NCBI RefSeq assembly: GCF_037975235.1
Contig: NZ_CP150241.1
Span: 3,658,001 to 3,722,000 of the forward strand
Length of the DNA: 64,000 nucleotides
DNA from: Paenibacillus sp. FSL R5-0341
GTDB taxonomy: Bacteria; Bacillota; Bacilli; Paenibacillales; Paenibacillaceae
Direction: 5' to 3'
Below, in pieces: positions 1-9,217 of this stretch; within the stretch, counting starts at the first letter, position 1, and each line of letters starts with the position of its first letter. The position numbers were made by a program, and so were the translations under genes. The notes beneath the pieces were generated by a model. That model did not search any database and was not told the origin of the DNA. It saw only the letters and a list, made by a program, of their open reading frames with translations.

Positions 1-315
1 TTCAATTGGAAAGAAACCTGATTCTAAACTCTCCGATGATATCGTTAATTCTCCTCCTATTGGTTTGGCTAAAAATAATGTGTTACATATTGAATTTTCG
101 ATATTTTGAAATATTCCACAGAATTTAATGATTTCAATGTCGATTCCGGATTCCTCTTTTGTCTCTCTGATCGCTGCTTGACTTAGGGATTCTCCTTCTT
201 CCACTTGACCACCTGGCATTTCCCATCCTCTTCTGGGTCCTCTAATAAGTAATAATTCATTTTTGTCGTTTATGACGATTGCAGCGGCAGATACGATATG
301 TTTTGGAGGGCTCAT
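1..315 (-). CDS. NUDIX hydrolase, 3' end outside window
   Basis: This is an N-terminal fragment of about 105 residues; the frame is open to the left edge of the window. It carries a complete NUDIX box, with a GG, five residues, E, seven residues and then RETKEESGI, at about residues 36-60. This is the metal-binding helix of hydrolases that cleave nucleoside diphosphates linked to another group. The substrate cannot be told from the motif. The start is an ATG at 313-315, 60 bases after the APH-type gene on the same strand, so the two may be co-transcribed. The stretch is AT-rich compared with most of the window, as is the APH gene before it. Confidence 0.85.
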   Translation of the reverse strand, partial: MSPPKHIVSAAAIVINDKNELLLIRGPRRGWEMPGGQVEEGESLSQAAIRETKEESGIDIEIIKFCGIFQNIENSICNTLFLAKPIGGELTISSESLESGFFPIE

Positions 316-375
316 TTATTCGACTCCTTCTAAATGGATTGGATGTTCGCTTGAAGAGCATGATTTAAAGCCAAT

Positions 376-1155
376 CTAAAAGAAGTTATATATTCCATCT
401 TCAAAATAATTGTATTCTTCATCCGTTATTCTTAACTTTCCATAACCGTTATAAAATATTTCTCTATCTCTTTCATTATCAAAAGCATTATGTTTCGGTC
501 TAATGGCTAATGCTACATCATATCTTGGATCGCCATACGCTGCTCCTGCCCAATCAATAACTCCAACAATATTGCAATCATTAACTAGCACATTATCTAT
601 AGTAAAATCTCCATGAATGAAAGTGTTATCTATTGTTTTGGGTCTTCCTTCTTTCAACTGTTGAAGTAGTTCTGCCGATCCATCTACAGTAAAGTGAGTT
701 AGATTATATTCTGCTTTCCTAAGCATTGTATCTAACCAAGGAATGTCATCGTTCAATAGTTCAACAGGACAAGAGCAATCATGTATTTTCTTTAAACAGA
801 GCCCAAAGTTAAAAATCGCTTTTTCTTTACTTTGAAGATCAGGCATCATAGAGAGGAATTCTCTTAAACTTATTCCATCAATATAATCCATCAAAAGCCA
901 TCTCGATCTATCCTCAACATGAAATGAATATGTCTTCGGAACAGGAAGTCCAGTATGGTAGAGGTATTGAAGCACCTTGTATTCATCAGATAACCATTCA
1001 TTATAAAGATCGTTTTCTGTCTTCTTGATGATGTATTTTTTATCGAGCGTATGTAGAATAGCCACTGTAGAAGTATGACCTTGCTTAGGAAAAGTGATGT
1101 TCTGGACTTTCCCTATCTGTTTTATTATCTCAATTGGGAGATCCTGAATATTCAT
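376..1155 (-). CDS. Aminoglycoside phosphotransferase (APH) family kinase
   Basis: This 259-residue protein has the APH/choline-kinase fold signatures. The catalytic loop is H181-G-D183 with N188 (Brenner motif), and the metal-binding DW at 201-202 is followed by GDP 208-210 and D213. Family members phosphorylate aminoglycosides, macrolides, hygromycin, homoserine, methylthioribose or other small molecules, and the substrate is not evident here. It follows the serine hydrolase gene by 21 bases and precedes the NUDIX gene by 60, which suggests one transcript. Low GC and the company of other modifying enzymes hint at an acquired resistance-like cluster, but a housekeeping small-molecule kinase is equally possible. 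Confidence 0.8.
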   Translation of the reverse strand: MNIQDLPIEIIKQIGKVQNITFPKQGHTSTVAILHTLDKKYIIKKTENDLYNEWLSDEYKVLQYLYHTGLPVPKTYSFHVEDRSRWLLMDYIDGISLREFLSMMPDLQSKEKAIFNFGLCLKKIHDCSCPVELLNDDIPWLDTMLRKAEYNLTHFTVDGSAELLQQLKEGRPKTIDNTFIHGDFTIDNVLVNDCNIVGVIDWAGAAYGDPRYDVALAIRPKHNAFDNERDREIFYNGYGKLRITDEEYNYFEDGIYNFF

Positions 1156-1176
1156 CGTTTCATCCTTTCTACCGCT

Positions 1177-2970
1177 CTAAAAGTACAAATCCCACCCCAC
1201 AACAAAAGCAGCAAAGAGGAAAGCAGATATGCCAGACAAGATGTATACCGCCTTTTGCTTGTTACTGTAACTTCTCTTCAGCAGTTTGTAGAACATCAAA
1301 ACAAGGTACGCCACAGCTAAAATCACATAAACCAGGTTCAAAATGAGATGTATGCGTAACGAAGAATAGGTGGAGAAGCCTAAGGCGCGCATGAACAATA
1401 GGATCGTATTCAAAATTAATGCCAGACTGGCAATATTAATGGCAATATGATACTTATCAAATCCTGTACCTGGTCTTTCCCAGTTTTTTAATTTGTATTT
1501 GGATAACCGAATAAAATAACCAATTGTAGCTCTCAAACCGAGTAGAATGGCTACTGCAAGAGCAATAAAAGATGCTTTGATCCAATTTATCGTTAACTTG
1601 GATACGGGCAAAAAGTCATTATAAGACATAGAGACCTTCTCAACAGTGCCATTTCGCTCAACAACATTTGCAAAATTACTAAGGTCAAATGTTGTATACT
1701 TCTGCAGACTTAACATTGAATATGCCTTAGTAAAACCGGAAACGACCCTTCGCGCAGGCAGATAATATCCTCCACTCTCAGATTCAACTGAGTTCGTGCT
1801 GAAACTACTTCCAAACACCTTCTGGACAAGACCAATGTTATAAGCCATTTCATTTGACTGGTTCGTCATGACCACGAACCCAAAATTAGACTTCGGGTCA
1901 AAAACAAATCTACTTGAAAATCCCGCCGTACTTCCAGCGTGTTCCAATGCAGGCACCCAGTACTCTACTTCAAAGAAGCCATGCGCAATTCGAGGAGTAG
2001 AAGTTCCATCGTAATATAGACTTGTTGACAGCATCTCGTCTAACGTGTCCTTGTTCGTGAATAATAAATTGCTACGATCCATAGGCATCAAGGCTGCAAG
2101 GAATTTAGCTGCATCCTCTGCTGTGCCAATGGCACCCGCCGCAGGGTACAAGCTTATGTATGCTCTGTTCTTAGGGATGAGTTTCAAATTTGTAGTGTAC
2201 CCCTGAATCTCATTTCTTCTTTTCAAGACATTTAGATTATCATACTGTGACGGGTGAATCGAAGTGTCTTTCATGTTCAGCGGTTTAAATATATGTTCAC
2301 TGACATATTTGTAAAAGGGTTGTCCGCTTTGCAATTCAACGATGTAAGCAGCCATAGCCGTACCATAGTTTGAATAAGCAACGACACTCCCAGGTTTATC
2401 GATCTGCCTCGGCTCAAATTTTTGTAAAGCCTCACCTAATTCCACAATATCACTCTCGGATGAATACCATAAATCGATCAATCTATCCTCCCACCCTGCG
2501 TTATGATGCATAAGGTTCATTAGGGTAATGGGAGCATCGTACTCAAGCTTCTTTAGGAATCCTTCCGGCAAATATTCCTGAATATCGGTATGCAAATCAA
2601 GCTTCCCCTGCTCGACAAGTTGCATAACACTCGTCCAGACCAATAGTTTAGAGGTTGAACCCCATTCAAACACAGTAGAGGTGTCTGCCTTTCTCTGTTG
2701 CTCAAGATCTGCGTATCCATAGGCCTTATTCACAATCGTCTCACCGTTATTGATAGCTACAACCGAAACGGCAGCGGTGTTCTTCTGATTCGTAGCCACA
2801 TATGAATCTATCGTTTCCTCTAGCGAAGACAAGGCAATTCTGGAGGGCGTAGTCTCCACATTTTCTACCTCAGCGTACACAGGTACTGAACATGTCACAA
2901 TGATTAATGCGAGTACCAGAATACCAACGATTATTTTATTAAGAGCATGATATCTTCGATTAATTTGCAT
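1177..2970 (-). CDS. Serine hydrolase (class C beta-lactamase/PBP4*-like) with C-terminal membrane domain
   Basis: This 597-residue protein has an N-terminal signal peptide (about residues 11-33) and a beta-lactamase-related domain at about 45-390. The active-site motifs are S105-T-S-K108 (nucleophile and base), Y199-S-N201, and H344-A-G346 in place of the KTG motif. About four hydrophobic segments between residues 465 and 597 form a membrane domain, so the catalytic domain should face outside the cell. The family includes D-alanyl peptidases, esterases and PbpE-like proteins; true beta-lactam resistance cannot be inferred. It sits 23 bases after the methyltransferase gene. A GGGGAG ribosome binding site precedes the ATG. 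Confidence 0.82.
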   Translation of the reverse strand: MQINRRYHALNKIIVGILVLALIIVTCSVPVYAEVENVETTPSRIALSSLEETIDSYVATNQKNTAAVSVVAINNGETIVNKAYGYADLEQQRKADTSTVFEWGSTSKLLVWTSVMQLVEQGKLDLHTDIQEYLPEGFLKKLEYDAPITLMNLMHHNAGWEDRLIDLWYSSESDIVELGEALQKFEPRQIDKPGSVVAYSNYGTAMAAYIVELQSGQPFYKYVSEHIFKPLNMKDTSIHPSQYDNLNVLKRRNEIQGYTTNLKLIPKNRAYISLYPAAGAIGTAEDAAKFLAALMPMDRSNLLFTNKDTLDEMLSTSLYYDGTSTPRIAHGFFEVEYWVPALEHAGSTAGFSSRFVFDPKSNFGFVVMTNQSNEMAYNIGLVQKVFGSSFSTNSVESESGGYYLPARRVVSGFTKAYSMLSLQKYTTFDLSNFANVVERNGTVEKVSMSYNDFLPVSKLTINWIKASFIALAVAILLGLRATIGYFIRLSKYKLKNWERPGTGFDKYHIAINIASLALILNTILLFMRALGFSTYSSLRIHLILNLVYVILAVAYLVLMFYKLLKRSYSNKQKAVYILSGISAFLFAAFVVGWDLYF

Positions 2971-2993
2971 TGGCTACTCCCCTTATCTTTCTT

Positions 2994-3797
2994 CTATAGT
3001 TTTCGTGCTTTTATCACAAAGGTTACAGGGAGCATCTTTGCTTTATTGGCAAAATCATCATTTTGCAGTTGCATCAAGTCATCATCAGATTCCTCAATGA
3101 ATTGCTCAATGACAAATCCTGCTTTTGCCAACGCATTCACATAGGTTGATAGTTTACGATCCGATAAGGCGAGCTTACTTTCGCCAAGAGTTACCGAGTA
3201 CCAAGATTCATCAAAGTAACATTTTTCAAAAACAAGTCTATCCTCTTCTGCAGCAACACATTTGTGGATAGGATGAGACCAACTAAAGATGAATACGCCA
3301 TCTTTTTTAAGATAGGAAGCAATCTGCAGAAAAGTCTCTTCAAGATCCGTTGTCCAGCCGATCGCATAAATCGAATAAACGATGTCAAAATAATCCTTGG
3401 GTATCCCACATTCTTCTTCCATAGGTGAACAGAGTAAGGTCGCTGAAAGACCACACGACGTCAAAAGCTGTTGTGTCTTTTCAATTTGATTTTCTGATAG
3501 ATCCGTCCCCCATAGTACACTCGCTTGACGTTCACCCAAATACCGTAAGGATTGACCGCTTCCACAGCCTATTTCCAGTATCTTTTTTTCCGAGATTTCT
3601 CCAAAAAGCTGGTGCTTTTCTTCGGAGACAAATGCTCCATAGAGCGGAAGTGCTGTCGCTCCTAAAATATCATTTCCTTTCGTATTCCAAAACAAGCCAT
3701 TGGTTTCATGAATACTTCCTTTATCCATGTCGACCGAGATGGCATCAACCTGCCTACCGCCGATCATGTTTGTTCTAACTGTAGAACTCTTCTCCAT
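2994..3797 (-). CDS. SAM-dependent class I methyltransferase
   Basis: This protein is 267 residues from the preferred start. It has a Rossmann-type motif I (ILEIGCGSG), a following acidic loop (GTDLSENQI) and a later DIVYSIYAIGW segment, as in UbiE/Coq5-like methyltransferases. The acceptor is unknown. The reading frame is open to an ATG at 3839, but a GGAGG eight bases before the ATG at 3797 marks the latter as the start. It is the first gene of the minus-strand run leading to the serine hydrolase, APH-like kinase and NUDIX genes. Confidence 0.75.
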   Translation of the reverse strand: MEKSSTVRTNMIGGRQVDAISVDMDKGSIHETNGLFWNTKGNDILGATALPLYGAFVSEEKHQLFGEISEKKILEIGCGSGQSLRYLGERQASVLWGTDLSENQIEKTQQLLTSCGLSATLLCSPMEEECGIPKDYFDIVYSIYAIGWTTDLEETFLQIASYLKKDGVFIFSWSHPIHKCVAAEEDRLVFEKCYFDESWYSVTLGESKLALSDRKLSTYVNALAKAGFVIEQFIEESDDDLMQLQNDDFANKAKMLPVTFVIKARKL

Positions 3798-3931
3798 GTC
3801 ATCGTCCTCCAAACTAAGAGTCAATTGAATTAATTCCACATTTTGAGTAATTTACCCTAATTATTTCTATAATAACCCATACTGCAATAATTGCGTAGTA
3901 GATTTAAAAGCGCATACATTTCTCTCCAAAT

Positions 3932-3960
3932 CAAAAAGAACCCTCCGGCAGGAGCGTTCT
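3932..3960 (-). terminator. Rho-independent terminator of the small Cys protein gene
   Basis: A 10-bp stem (3937-3946 with 3951-3960, one mismatch) has a 4-base loop and is followed on the minus strand by five T. It lies directly after the stop of the small gene at 3976. Confidence 0.75.
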
Positions 3961-3975
3961 CCGTGAATGATTAGC

Positions 3976-4194
3976 CTAAGCGTACATCATGTCCATATAC
4001 CCGCGAGTTACATCTCCACCTTCGGCTGGTTCGGGCTGGTCTGTCTGTGCGTGTTCTGCCATGCAAGCCTTCACCGCTTCCTCTGTCGTACAACGATTGG
4101 CATCGTCACATGTGTAGCATAATTGAAGCATATATCTGGTTAATTCGTCCGCCTGCGTGAATTGAGTTTGACCGTTGGTTCTCATCTTCATCAC
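3976..4194 (-). CDS. Small hypothetical protein with four cysteines
   Basis: I do not recognise this 72-residue protein. It has a hydrophilic start, a helix-like segment (TRYMLQLC) and a CYTCDDANRC core with a further Cys nine residues on, giving a C-x2-C-x5-C-x8-C spacing that could bind a metal or form disulphides. No signal peptide is visible. An AAGGAG site lies very close to the first ATG, so translation may start at the second ATG (4191) or at 4185. It has its own terminator and appears to be a single-gene unit. Confidence 0.6.
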   Translation of the reverse strand: MMKMRTNGQTQFTQADELTRYMLQLCYTCDDANRCTTEEAVKACMAEHAQTDQPEPAEGGDVTRGYMDMMYA

Positions 4195-4263
4195 TCCTTC
4201 TCTTGTTGAGTTAAATATATCACCTTCCAGTGATTTTATTTGTGATTTATTTCACAAACTAAA

Positions 4264-4296
4264 CAAAAAAAGAAAAGGAACCCTCAGGCTCCTCTA
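4264..4296 (-). terminator. Terminator after the BNR-repeat lipoprotein gene
   Basis: On the minus strand AGGAGCC, loop TGAG and GGTTCCT pair (one G-T), followed by a T-rich tract with seven consecutive T. It lies about 30 bases after the stop of the lipoprotein gene. Confidence 0.7.
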
Positions 4297-4326
4297 CTTT
4301 CACTATCAATTTACATCACATTGTAC

Positions 4327-5604
4327 TTATAGTACTTTCCAATGTACACCGCCATCTACCGTTTGCAATAACAACGATCTTTTGGCATCCGTATTTTCAA
4401 CCAATATCCAGCCAAGCTTGGAGGTAACCATCTGAATTTTCACAATCTCCGGATAGTCTTCGAGAATTTTCTCAAGCACACTGCTTGCAGGAAGAGCATT
4501 CCACGTTTTACCCGCATCCTTGGTGTGGAAGGTTATGCCCTTTTGCATGGCCCAACCTTCCGATGCATTCAAAAATACAGGTGAAAGATTGCGATTCGCA
4601 CCCGTTTGTTTGTTTAAAGTAAAATTGGACAGCTTCCAGCTCTTTCCGCCATCGGCGGTAAAGAATCCATTGAATGTCGTGCTCTCCCCTTGGGAACATG
4701 ACATGGACATCCAGGCTGACTTCGCCTCACGTCCAAAAAATTGTGGTGAACTGATACTAAAATTACCACATCCATTGAACTTGTTTCGATCAAAAAAAGA
4801 AGGTCCTTTATCCCAGTTCACTCCACCGTCTGAGGTCACATACAGCTTCGGTGTACCAAACTCAATCGCGGTCAGGAAACCATGCTTCGGATCTGAGAAG
4901 GTCAGCCCGGTTGTATATCCGCGGTTGGATATCTCTTGTGCTTCCTTATTGCCATCTTCATCACTGGATGACATCCGATCCCAAGTGATCCCACCATCCT
5001 TGGTAAAGTAAAGTTTTTTGTCCTGTTTACCAATAGCGGTATCTACCGTGGTAAGAATCCAACCTTTTTCCGGAGATACAAAGGAGATCGCGGTCACTTT
5101 ATCCGTCTTGGACAGCGATGACAGGCTCCAACTTACTCCTCCATTGTTCGTACGAAGTACCATGGTGTCTGTTCCACCCATGCCTTCACGAACAATCCAA
5201 CCATGCGTACGATCTACAAAATAAATGCTTTGTCCATATTTAGGGTTAGCCGGAAATTGTACATTTTCCGAAGGTGAAATATTGGTCCAGGTCTTCCCCT
5301 GGTCCTGTGTGTAGTACAGTCGCAGTGCATTCCGCGTCACACCCCATGCCAATCCTCCGTTGTCATTGAGCAACTGAAAATCGGTCAAACGGGTCTGTAT
5401 TTGATACTTGGCCATATCCGCAGATTCTGTACTGTTGACAGGGGGAACGACGGTTAATGTCTGCCCTGTATTCCCGGCATCCTCCTGCTGTTGCGGAGGT
5501 TCTGCTTCCGGAGGTTGATCTGAGTCGGTGCATGCAGCCAGTAAAGCTACTATACCTATAGACAGCAATGCTGTCTGCGCGATTTTAATCCATTGCGAAC
5601 GCAA
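4327..5604 (-). CDS. Lipoprotein with BNR/sialidase-like (YCF48-type) repeats
   Basis: This is a 425-residue secreted lipoprotein. From a TTG start at 5604 it has a positively charged n-region, a hydrophobic stretch and the lipobox LLAAC, followed by an acidic, Pro/Gln-rich linker. The frame extends to an ATG at 5643, but GAGAGGTGG placed seven bases before the TTG and the normal signal length favour 5604. The mature part carries repeated units of the form T-x-D-G-G-x-x-W (for example TNNGGVSW, TKDGGITW, TSDGGVNW, TADGGKSW, TKDAGKTW, TVDGGVHW), the signature of BNR/YCF48 beta-propellers. Such proteins fold as outer-surface propellers; the ligand is unknown. It is monocistronic by its flanks. 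Confidence 0.8.
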   Translation of the reverse strand: MRSQWIKIAQTALLSIGIVALLAACTDSDQPPEAEPPQQQEDAGNTGQTLTVVPPVNSTESADMAKYQIQTRLTDFQLLNDNGGLAWGVTRNALRLYYTQDQGKTWTNISPSENVQFPANPKYGQSIYFVDRTHGWIVREGMGGTDTMVLRTNNGGVSWSLSSLSKTDKVTAISFVSPEKGWILTTVDTAIGKQDKKLYFTKDGGITWDRMSSSDEDGNKEAQEISNRGYTTGLTFSDPKHGFLTAIEFGTPKLYVTSDGGVNWDKGPSFFDRNKFNGCGNFSISSPQFFGREAKSAWMSMSCSQGESTTFNGFFTADGGKSWKLSNFTLNKQTGANRNLSPVFLNASEGWAMQKGITFHTKDAGKTWNALPASSVLEKILEDYPEIVKIQMVTSKLGWILVENTDAKRSLLLQTVDGGVHWKVL

Positions 5605-5933
5605 GTGGGTTCCACCTCTCTCATCCAATATACAGGCGCGCATGCCTGTCCTATGGCGTTTTATTTACGATTCATCAGAATCCACTGCTCCTATTCTACC
5701 ACAAACCTTGTGTAAAAGGCTCATTGCCGACTCTTGGCCGGCCCGCTCTCTTTTCCCACCTGATGCTTTGGGCTATATGTCGCATATTTATTACCATTAA
5801 TCTCATCCTAAACTGTTTTTCGACGGAATAATTGGTAAAAAGACATGAAATGTGAACTATTTTATAGACAACACTCGCTTTATATTCTGTAATCCCTTAA
5901 TATGGATGGGAGTATAACCCAAAAGGAGAGGAT
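5605..5933. other. Intergenic region between divergent lipoprotein and ldh genes
   Basis: This 329-base stretch holds the promoters of both neighbours, but I cannot place a convincing -35/-10 pair. It becomes AT-rich toward ldh. No full Rex operator (TTGTGA-N6/8-TCACAA) is present; only a half-site-like TGTGAA occurs near 5850. No hairpin or small gene is evident. Confidence 0.5.
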
Positions 5934-6869
5934 ATGAACATGACAAACAGCGCAGCTCTGAAACCAAGTCGTGTCGTTATTGTAGGCATGGGTGCGGTGG
6001 GAACAACAACGGGATACACGCTAATGCTGAGACAGCGTTCGTCCGAGTTGGTATTTGTGGATGTGAATCATGATAAGGCAACCGGCGAAATGCTGGATAT
6101 GAACCACGGTCTTCCGTTTACGGGTGGCGTGAAAGTATGGGCTGGCGATTACTCCGACTGTAAGGATGCGGATATTATTATTATTACAGCGGGTGCCTCC
6201 CAGAAACCGGGCGAAACTCGGATTGATCTGCTGAAGAAAAATGCAAGCATTTTCAAAGATATTATTGAGCGTATTACAGAAGTGAATTCTCATGGTATTT
6301 TGCTGATTGCAACCAATCCTGTAGATATTTTGTCCTATACTTCATGGAAACAAAGTGGATGGCCTGCTTCCCGTGTTATCGGTTCAGGTACATTGCTCGA
6401 TAGCGCACGTTTCCGTTACCTGATTGGTAAAAACAAAGGGATCGACCCGCGTAGTATTCACGCCCACATTATTGGTGAGCATGGCGATTCCGAAGTACCG
6501 GTATGGAGCCTTGCTAACGTTGCAGGAACTGATCTGGAATTGGATGAAGAAACACAACAGGATATCTTTGACCGTACCAAAAATGCGGCGTATGAGATTA
6601 TTAATGCCAAAGGAGCGACTTCCTATGCAATCGCCCTTGCTCTGGACCGCATTGTAGCTGCAATTCTCGGCAACGAAGGCTCTGTTCTGAACGTGTCCAC
6701 GTACCTTGAAGACTACAATGGTGTATCGGATGTTTATCTTGGCGTTCCTTGTGTCGTAGATCGCAACGGTGTGCGCGAAATTCTGCCTCTTCCGTTGAAT
6801 GAAACCGAAAAAGTAGCGTTCCAGGCTTCTGCTAACAAATTAAAAGAACAGATCGCCGGCTTGGAATAA
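5934..6869 (+). CDS. ldh: L-lactate dehydrogenase
   Basis: This 311-residue NAD-dependent enzyme interconverts pyruvate and L-lactate in the cytosol and regenerates NAD during oxygen limitation. Visible features are the dinucleotide-binding GMGAVG (18-23), the mobile loop ASQKPGETR (88-96) whose Gln marks lactate rather than malate specificity, D156 and R159 in LLDSARFR, and the catalytic His183 in GEHGDSE. Length is typical of the family. An AAAGGAG site lies five bases before the ATG; a second ATG two codons on is a possible alternative. It is followed by a large hairpin and stands alone. Confidence 0.95.
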   Translation: MNMTNSAALKPSRVVIVGMGAVGTTTGYTLMLRQRSSELVFVDVNHDKATGEMLDMNHGLPFTGGVKVWAGDYSDCKDADIIIITAGASQKPGETRIDLLKKNASIFKDIIERITEVNSHGILLIATNPVDILSYTSWKQSGWPASRVIGSGTLLDSARFRYLIGKNKGIDPRSIHAHIIGEHGDSEVPVWSLANVAGTDLELDEETQQDIFDRTKNAAYEIINAKGATSYAIALALDRIVAAILGNEGSVLNVSTYLEDYNGVSDVYLGVPCVVDRNGVREILPLPLNETEKVAFQASANKLKEQIAGLE

Positions 6870-6945
6870 TCCATTTACGCAATTATTCATGACGTGAAAG
6901 ATTCAGCACGTTAAATGTTATGAATCAAGATATCTGTCCTAGCCC

Positions 6946-7015
6946 AAAGGACCATTTGTTTCTTCTAGAGAGGAGAAGCGCATGGTTCTTTGGTTTGGTT
7001 TGATTTGATTTGAAT
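6946..7015 (+). terminator. Long hairpin terminator after ldh
   Basis: A 10-bp outer stem (6946-6955 with 6982-6991, one G-T) encloses an inner CTTCT/AGAAG stem. It is followed by an unusual T-rich tail made of TTTGG and TTTGA pentamers rather than a plain T run. Confidence 0.65.
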
Positions 7016-7104
7016 TATAAGAATGACTATTCAAGATATTAGATACTAAATTTCAGTTTACATAATATTAATTATGTTTAAATTCCCATCATCCTAATGA
7101 AATA

Positions 7105-7130
7105 CAAAAAGTCTGTCACTTGGACAGACT
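7105..7130 (-). terminator. Terminator after the XerC/D-like recombinase gene
   Basis: A perfect 8-bp stem AGTCTGTC/GACAGACT with a 5-base loop is followed by TTTTTG on the minus strand, about 30 bases after the stop. Confidence 0.85.
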
Positions 7131-7159
7131 CCTCATGGGATTAAATATCGGATTATTTT

Positions 7160-8080
7160 CTAATATGTCGGAAGTTTAACGTCAAGTAACGCCATAGCCT
7201 CTTCTTTTTCCCTACTGGTGACATGTGTATAGACGGTGGTTGTTTGAATCGATGCGTGACCGAGCAGCTCCTGCACCGTACGCAAGTCGGCTCCCCGCCG
7301 TAACATCATGGTCGCGAAGGAGTGACGCAGTTTATGACTGGAGTAGTTTTGACGTTGATTCGCCGGTGATTCCTGCTGGAAGCGCTCAAAGGTTTCCGTG
7401 GATATGAGCTGAATGCTGCGAATCGACAGTCTCTTCCCTTTTTGCGAGACAAATAGTGCTTCCTCTTTCGGTCGCCAAGGATCCAGACGCTCAGCCATAG
7501 CTTGAGATAACACGTCCGCCACGGTCTCCGGTACAGGAAGCGAGCGCCATTTCCGTCCTTTACCGAATACATCCAAAGTAAGCCGCTCAGCGTTATAGTC
7601 TTTGCAGTCCAGAGCATGCACTTCTCCAACCCGTAATCCCATATATCCCATCAGCAGAAAAACAGCCAGATTACGTGTACGATACTTGCCTTCCACCGAC
7701 TCCAGAAAACGTGTCAACCCACCTTCATCAAGGAAAACGGGTGCACGATTTTTTTCGGTTTTGGATTTCTTGATCCCAAACGCCGGATTATTCGTTAACA
7801 ACTCGAGTTCAATGAGGGACTTGTAAAAACAGTTCACCGCCGCATGTTTGCGATTTCTCGTGGCATCACTAACCCCACGCTCCCGAGCGCGGGACAGAAA
7901 GGACAGCACATGCAGCTTTTTGACCTGCTCCAGTGACTTTCCTTGAATGGAGACCAGGAATTCCACCACGTCACCCGTGTATGATTTTACCGTATGGCCT
8001 GTATATCCGGCGTCCTTCATCCATATGTGAAAAGCTTCTAGCTCGTCCGCATATTGCTCCTGGATCTCCTCAGTCATCAT
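7160..8080 (-). CDS. Tyrosine recombinase/site-specific integrase
   Basis: This 306-residue protein has the two-domain Xer architecture: a SAM-like N-terminal core-binding domain (about 10-100) and a catalytic domain. The active-site set is complete: R150 (GLRVGE), Lys around 174-176, H249-x-x-R252 (HKLRH), H275 in [10 protein letters not shown] and nucleophile Y284. The size fits XerC/XerD or a stand-alone Xer-like recombinase; I cannot tell whether it resolves chromosome dimers or serves another role. There is no phage or integron context. The gene begins 57 bases after an unknown gene on the same strand and is closed by a clear terminator. Confidence 0.85.
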   Translation of the reverse strand: MMTEEIQEQYADELEAFHIWMKDAGYTGHTVKSYTGDVVEFLVSIQGKSLEQVKKLHVLSFLSRARERGVSDATRNRKHAAVNCFYKSLIELELLTNNPAFGIKKSKTEKNRAPVFLDEGGLTRFLESVEGKYRTRNLAVFLLMGYMGLRVGEVHALDCKDYNAERLTLDVFGKGRKWRSLPVPETVADVLSQAMAERLDPWRPKEEALFVSQKGKRLSIRSIQLISTETFERFQQESPANQRQNYSSHKLRHSFATMMLRRGADLRTVQELLGHASIQTTTVYTHVTSREKEEAMALLDVKLPTY

Positions 8081-8137
8081 CTGTTTACGTCACCTCGATT
8101 CGATTCTATTTATTAAAGTCTAAGCTAAGCAGCGAAC

Positions 8138-9217
8138 TTACGCTTCATCCACAATGACAACGTCAATCAGCGGAATAATTGCTTCGGGTTTGCCCTGACT
8201 ACGGGTAAGTACAAACGATGGCAATGGATTCTCGTGCAGTCCATTCACAGATTCACAGATTTGAGTATATAAATCCATATGCAACGTCTCGCCTTCACCT
8301 GCCACATCAATGACAGGCCAATCGTTCTGAACGAAAGCGGGCCAGTATGCCAGTTCATTCGCGGGCACGATACTCAGTTGCTGAATGGATCGATCGATAT
8401 AGTAGATCCCTTGCCGTTCAGGTTCATCGCCCAGCTTGTCCACGGCAAGTATTCGAGCAGACTGCTCATCTGGTGCAGAATAGAGTGAATAACACCACGG
8501 AGTCACGCCCCAGGCGATCGCCATCAGCCCCTCTTCCAGCAACGTATCCGACAGTTCCCCTTCCGCAAATTGTTCGATCAGATTATGGTTACCTGGTCCC
8601 ATCAGTTCCTCTACACGCTTAGCTAGCCGAGGCAGGTCAGCGAGAATGAATCCCCCTCTGCCATAGGAGTCAAATACATGATGGTTTCTGCTCCACACAG
8701 CTTGAGATGGCAAAGCCAACGACGCTGATTCTGCCGGGAAAAGCGATATATATACGGTAATCACCTGCGCGTACTTAACCATTGCAAGTTGTTCAGGTTC
8801 GAGTGTGCCTTCGGCAATACGAGGTGTTTTCATATGCAGGGAGATTCGAAGTTCGTATTCCCCCTCTGTAAATGTTGCCCAACCAAAATTAACAGGCTGT
8901 TCAACACCTTCAACAGATGTAATGGAGATCGTGCTATCCGGTTTCAGGTTAACAGCATATTGTACATAAGCGAGCTCCTGACCATAGATGATATTGGCAT
9001 CTTGACGATCGACCGGTGAATCCAACTGTTGTGCAATGACAGATACTTTACGTCCATCCTTCAGAAGGCGCTGCGGATCAATATCCAACTGTAAAGCTTG
9101 TGAATTCCCCGAATCTGAGACAAGCAACTGAGCCTCCGCAAGTACGGCTGAATCAGCCAGTGCAAATCCAAAAGCTGCATTTTGATGATCTGAATTCGTA
9201 TGTAATGGTGTGTTCAT
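8138..9217 (-). CDS. Hypothetical protein, 359 aa
   Basis: I do not recognise the family. The protein is soluble and acidic, without signal peptide or membrane segments. The N-terminal half reads as beta-rich (alternating polar and hydrophobic residues around DGRKVSVIAQQL and EYELRISLHM), and a middle segment RGGFILADLPRLAKRVEELMG is helical. A GAGGGGA site lies before the ATG. It is upstream of, and probably transcribed with, the tyrosine recombinase, which could be chance. It is a full-length, well-formed gene with codon use like its neighbours. Confidence 0.6.
   Translation of the reverse strand: MNTPLHTNSDHQNAAFGFALADSAVLAEAQLLVSDSGNSQALQLDIDPQRLLKDGRKVSVIAQQLDSPVDRQDANIIYGQELAYVQYAVNLKPDSTISITSVEGVEQPVNFGWATFTEGEYELRISLHMKTPRIAEGTLEPEQLAMVKYAQVITVYISLFPAESASLALPSQAVWSRNHHVFDSYGRGGFILADLPRLAKRVEELMGPGNHNLIEQFAEGELSDTLLEEGLMAIAWGVTPWCYSLYSAPDEQSARILAVDKLGDEPERQGIYYIDRSIQQLSIVPANELAYWPAFVQNDWPVIDVAGEGETLHMDLYTQICESVNGLHENPLPSFVLTRSQGKPEAIIPLIDVVIVDEA

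Noticed and set aside
5820..5890. Rex-type operator before ldh
   Set aside because: Only a TGTGAA half-site is present; the second half (TTCACA) is missing at the needed distance.
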